Shown: positions 61,228 through 64,000 of the stretch, piece after piece | How the letters are laid out: each line of letters opens with the position of its first letter | Position numbering within the stretch: position 1 is the stretch's first letter | DNA from: Vesta saturnalis | Lineage: Eukaryota; Arthropoda; Insecta; Coleoptera; Lampyridae | Assembly: GCA_036346205.1 (NCBI GenBank) | Contig: JARFJB010001984.1 | Location: 514,501-578,500, forward strand | Length of the DNA: 64,000 nt | Direction of reading: 5' to 3' | Made by a program: the position numbers and the translations under genes | The notes under the pieces: generated by a model | Database searches by the model: none | What the model was told of the DNA's origin: nothing | The model's input: only the letters and a program-made list of their open reading frames with translations

Positions 61228-63044
61228 TAGACCCCCGGATAATTATGCACTATAGAATTAGTAAATATATATGCATTTATGCACTCAAAACTTTCAAATT
61301 ATCAACTTCGAAAACAGTAATTTCTTACAAAAGAAGCCATTTTAAAAGCAAAAAACTTAAAATAAGTTATTGAGGTATTTTACATCGTACTTTTTTGATT
61401 AATAAGTGATAAATATAAGTATAATTAGAAAAAAATTAAAATTGTAAAACTACACATCAGAATTCATGCATTTAATAATTACTGTTTTTTTTTTTTTTAA
61501 TTTTCAAAAAGGTAACCTTGCCTTCTTTCACTTAAAATATACTTGTATACCGAAAATACACATGATGGAGAGGAGCAAATTTATAATTTGCAGTAATCTC
61601 GTAAGCAGTAATTTCGTAATCGATATTTAAATTTCTAGAGACACCACTTTTACCATCTAACACACTACTTAACTATTCCACTTCACCATAACCAATATTT
61701 TCTACTAAAACATAACTGTGTTTTTCTTTAACTTTTCTTAGAAACAGTTTTAATTTTGTCTACCACATTTTCTATCATTTTTAAAGATTCGCTAAGTAAA
61801 AGATTTATCGCTTTTGGAATACACATAAAATGATTTTTTACATAAACAAAATCTTCTCTAAGCCCTTTCTTCTTAAAAATTGTCTGAGCTTCTTTAATAC
61901 ATTTTGCTTCTGAAGAGTCAAAACTATTAACAATTGTTTTTACCATCTCAAAATTTTCCGCGTAATAGTCTGCGGTTTTGGCGGAACTGCTAAATCGGGT
62001 GCTTTTTCTGTAAAAGCCACAACTCTGCTTGGAGCATTTACGAAAACCTTTTTATGGTAGCTATTAATTCATTAACACATATACATATGCACCATTTTCG
62101 AATACAACATCTTTAACCATTCCATAGCTTTCACTATGTAGGATGTGGAATTAGTACAGACCAATAGCACTTTGTCGTGTTGTATACCAGAAGGCCACAA
62201 TAAGTTCAATTATTCATTAAAAAACACTGGCATTCTTCTTCTGGGGAAAGAATACCAACAACAAAATTTGCAACATATCGCGCCCACATATATCTGTTGT
62301 TTCATCGAGTGCCACCCTCATGCTGTTGTTGCCAACTTTACTTCTTATTTCTAAAACACTTTTCGTATATTAATGGAAAGTTTTTTCTTAGTGTGGATCC
62401 ATCAGGAATATGCTGCAAGTTGCGATAAATTCGTTTAAATTTTTTATTTTTCAATTTGTACAGAGGTATACCAGCCGCAGTAAATGCCCTGTATAAATCC
62501 AAGTTTAACTGCAAAATAATGGGCCCTGATTTAAAAGATTTAATATAAAAACGGCACTTTAGCATAGTACATTTACAACACTGCCAACTTAGGGTACTTT
62601 GTTTAATCTTGGAGAAACCAAGGTGACCGTATCAAGGAACCTTATAGTTATTTTATTACCAAAAATTAAATTACAATTTAAAACAAAAATATTTATAACC
62701 GCATTAGACTTTTAGCAAAAGTTTTGAACGGATAAACAAATGCATTGTTGTATATAATCGGAACCCACGCTGGCGGTCAGTATTTAATCCGTTTTACAAC
62801 TATAGGAAAGTTCACACGGATGCAGTTCTTAGAAAACCAAAAATTAGTATATTTGTGTGGCTGTTGGTTAACTTTGCAACATTCTGTTTATGCAAATAAA
62901 ATTTTAACGTGTGTCTTGTAACAATAATTCGTAGAATTTCTAAAAAATATGCATTTTGAAAGAAAATGATAAAAATATGCTCGTTTAAAGAAATACTATT
63001 AAAATGTGCATACAATTTGCAAATGCATAATTATCCGGGGTCTA
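61228..63044 (-). mobile_element. hAT-type DNA transposon with perfect 8-bp target duplication, decayed
   Basis: The tips TAGACCCCCGGATAATTATGCA and, inverted on the right, TAGACCCCGGATAATTATGCAT match over about 20 bp. CTAATAAC is duplicated exactly at 61220-61227 and 63045-63052. The 8-bp duplication places it with hAT. A decayed transposase is on the minus strand. Confidence 0.9.
61728..62565 (-). pseudogene. hAT-like transposase relic (CGGBP1-associated type)
   Basis: From 62565 leftward the frame reads GPIILQLNLDLYRAFTAAGI, PLYKLKNKKF and IPDGSTLRKNFPLIYEKCF. This resembles the N-terminal part of transposase-like proteins that occur with CGGBP1-type zinc fingers. The middle is broken. 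At 61946-61728 the C-terminal part (VKTIVNSFDSSEAKCIKEAQ, FVYVKNHFMCIPKAINLLLS) is again open. The family label is from recognition only, but the target duplication supports a hAT origin. Confidence 0.7.
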
Positions 63045-63052
63045 CTAATAAC

Positions 63053-64000
63053 TAATTACACATTTAGTTCTGCCTCTTCATTACTACTATAAGAATAGTT
63101 AAATTATCGAAAGAAAATAGTAAATAATTGTTCCAAATTAATATTACAGCAAATATAGAGAGCAAGATAGAAAAGACACATATCTACTACATTCACAAAA
63201 CAACTACCATTTTATCAGTTAGTTTACAACCACAAAAGTGTGTTTTAGTTGGTTTAATTAGAAAAACGCTCTAATCCAATATGCAGTTTAAGTGCCTATT
63301 CAATTTATAGTGACGATTAATACTGTAATAATAAATAGTATTCACTTTTTTATGCAAACTATGTAAGGGTTATCATAGAAGAACAGTAAACTTTACAAAA
63401 CCATGGCTAAAATAACACTTTAAAATACTAACATGAAGTGTTTGAAAGTAATTCTGGTGGACCTTTTAAATTATATTTGATCCTTAATGTATACATGTAT
63501 TGGTAAAAAAAAATTGCTCGTACACTTTATTAGAAACCTTTGGACTCTTTAGCTCGTTTATTCTAATATTTATTTTATATTATTTATCCTGTACTTTTCA
63601 GAATGAAAATTATTGTTGTTATGTACTTGATCATAAGCGAATGCTGGTATTAATTTAGTCATTTGACAGTCTTTGATTTATAGTTTATACATTGATTATT
63701 AGGTAAGCTTATAAAATGAAAGTTGACTGCAATAGTATTTTTCATTATGAGTCTGGAAATAAGGATTTTTCCGTGCACGCTTTACAATTTCTCGTGAGAC
63801 AAAACTGAAAATGGAAAGCCATGAAAGCAAGGAAAAATCTATTTCTGAACGAGTAATGAGCGAAATTTTTTGTTATACTTATACGGCATAAATTTAATTG
63901 ACAGAAAACAAACAATGCTGACAAAACAATGTTTGGCTTTGTGCTTCCATGGTTACTCTCAAATTATATCGAGGTGATTTTGTTTAAATAAAATAAGGTT
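63053..64000. other. Unassigned intergenic sequence to the window end
   Basis: I see no gene or repeat here. Confidence 0.5.

Overview
The window looks like chromosomal DNA from an AT-rich, repeat-laden insect genome. The evidence is spliceosomal introns, non-LTR retrotransposons, tRNA-derived SINEs, and mariner, hAT, piggyBac and ISL2EU DNA transposons. A beetle would fit the mix, but the order is an inference and cannot be fixed from the sequence. No bacterial or viral gene organisation is present.

One host gene dominates: an F-box/leucine-rich-repeat protein of the FBXL6 type on the + strand, rebuilt from ten coding exons between 11696 and 60010. All splice phases agree and the exons sum to 2112 nt (703 codons plus stop). 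Three introns (13.8, 14.2 and 17.8 kb) hold most of the gene's length and are filled with transposons. The protein has an acidic/Asn-rich N-terminus, an AT-hook-like motif, a basic stretch, an F-box split across the 13.8-kb intron, then LRRs and a conserved C-terminal signature.

Layout: 1-4.3 kb is low-complexity and GC-rich degenerate repeat. A hAT relic lies at 4586-5900 and a 4.1-kb ISL2EU element (THAP/DDE transposase plus YqaJ nuclease) at 6562-10705. FBXL6 exons 1-3 are at 11.7-12.7 kb. Intron 3 carries a hAT fragment, a foldback MITE, three mariner-type elements (one with nested insertions), a 400-bp duplication and a SINE. Exons 4-6 are at 26.6-27.1 kb. Intron 6 carries a TIR element built of inverted arrays of a ~137-bp satellite, a LINE, a hAT split by a mariner, a TACG-type microsatellite and two further mariner relics. 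Exons 7-8 are at 41.4-41.8 kb. Intron 8 carries a piggyBac relic and a candidate 12.6-kb unit bounded by matching inverted ends next to (AT)n tracts. That unit holds a Crypton-like tyrosine-recombinase gene (46.6-51.8 kb), MITEs, a tandem SINE pair and a ~105-bp tandem repeat. Further on, intron 8 has a jockey fragment and an array of tRNA-like units. Exons 9-10 end the gene at 60010. A decayed hAT with a perfect 8-bp target duplication lies downstream at 61228-63044.

The most intact non-host gene is the tyrosine-recombinase ORF. The most unusual structures are the 12.6-kb bounded unit, the satellite-bearing palindromic TIR element and the tRNA-like tandem array.
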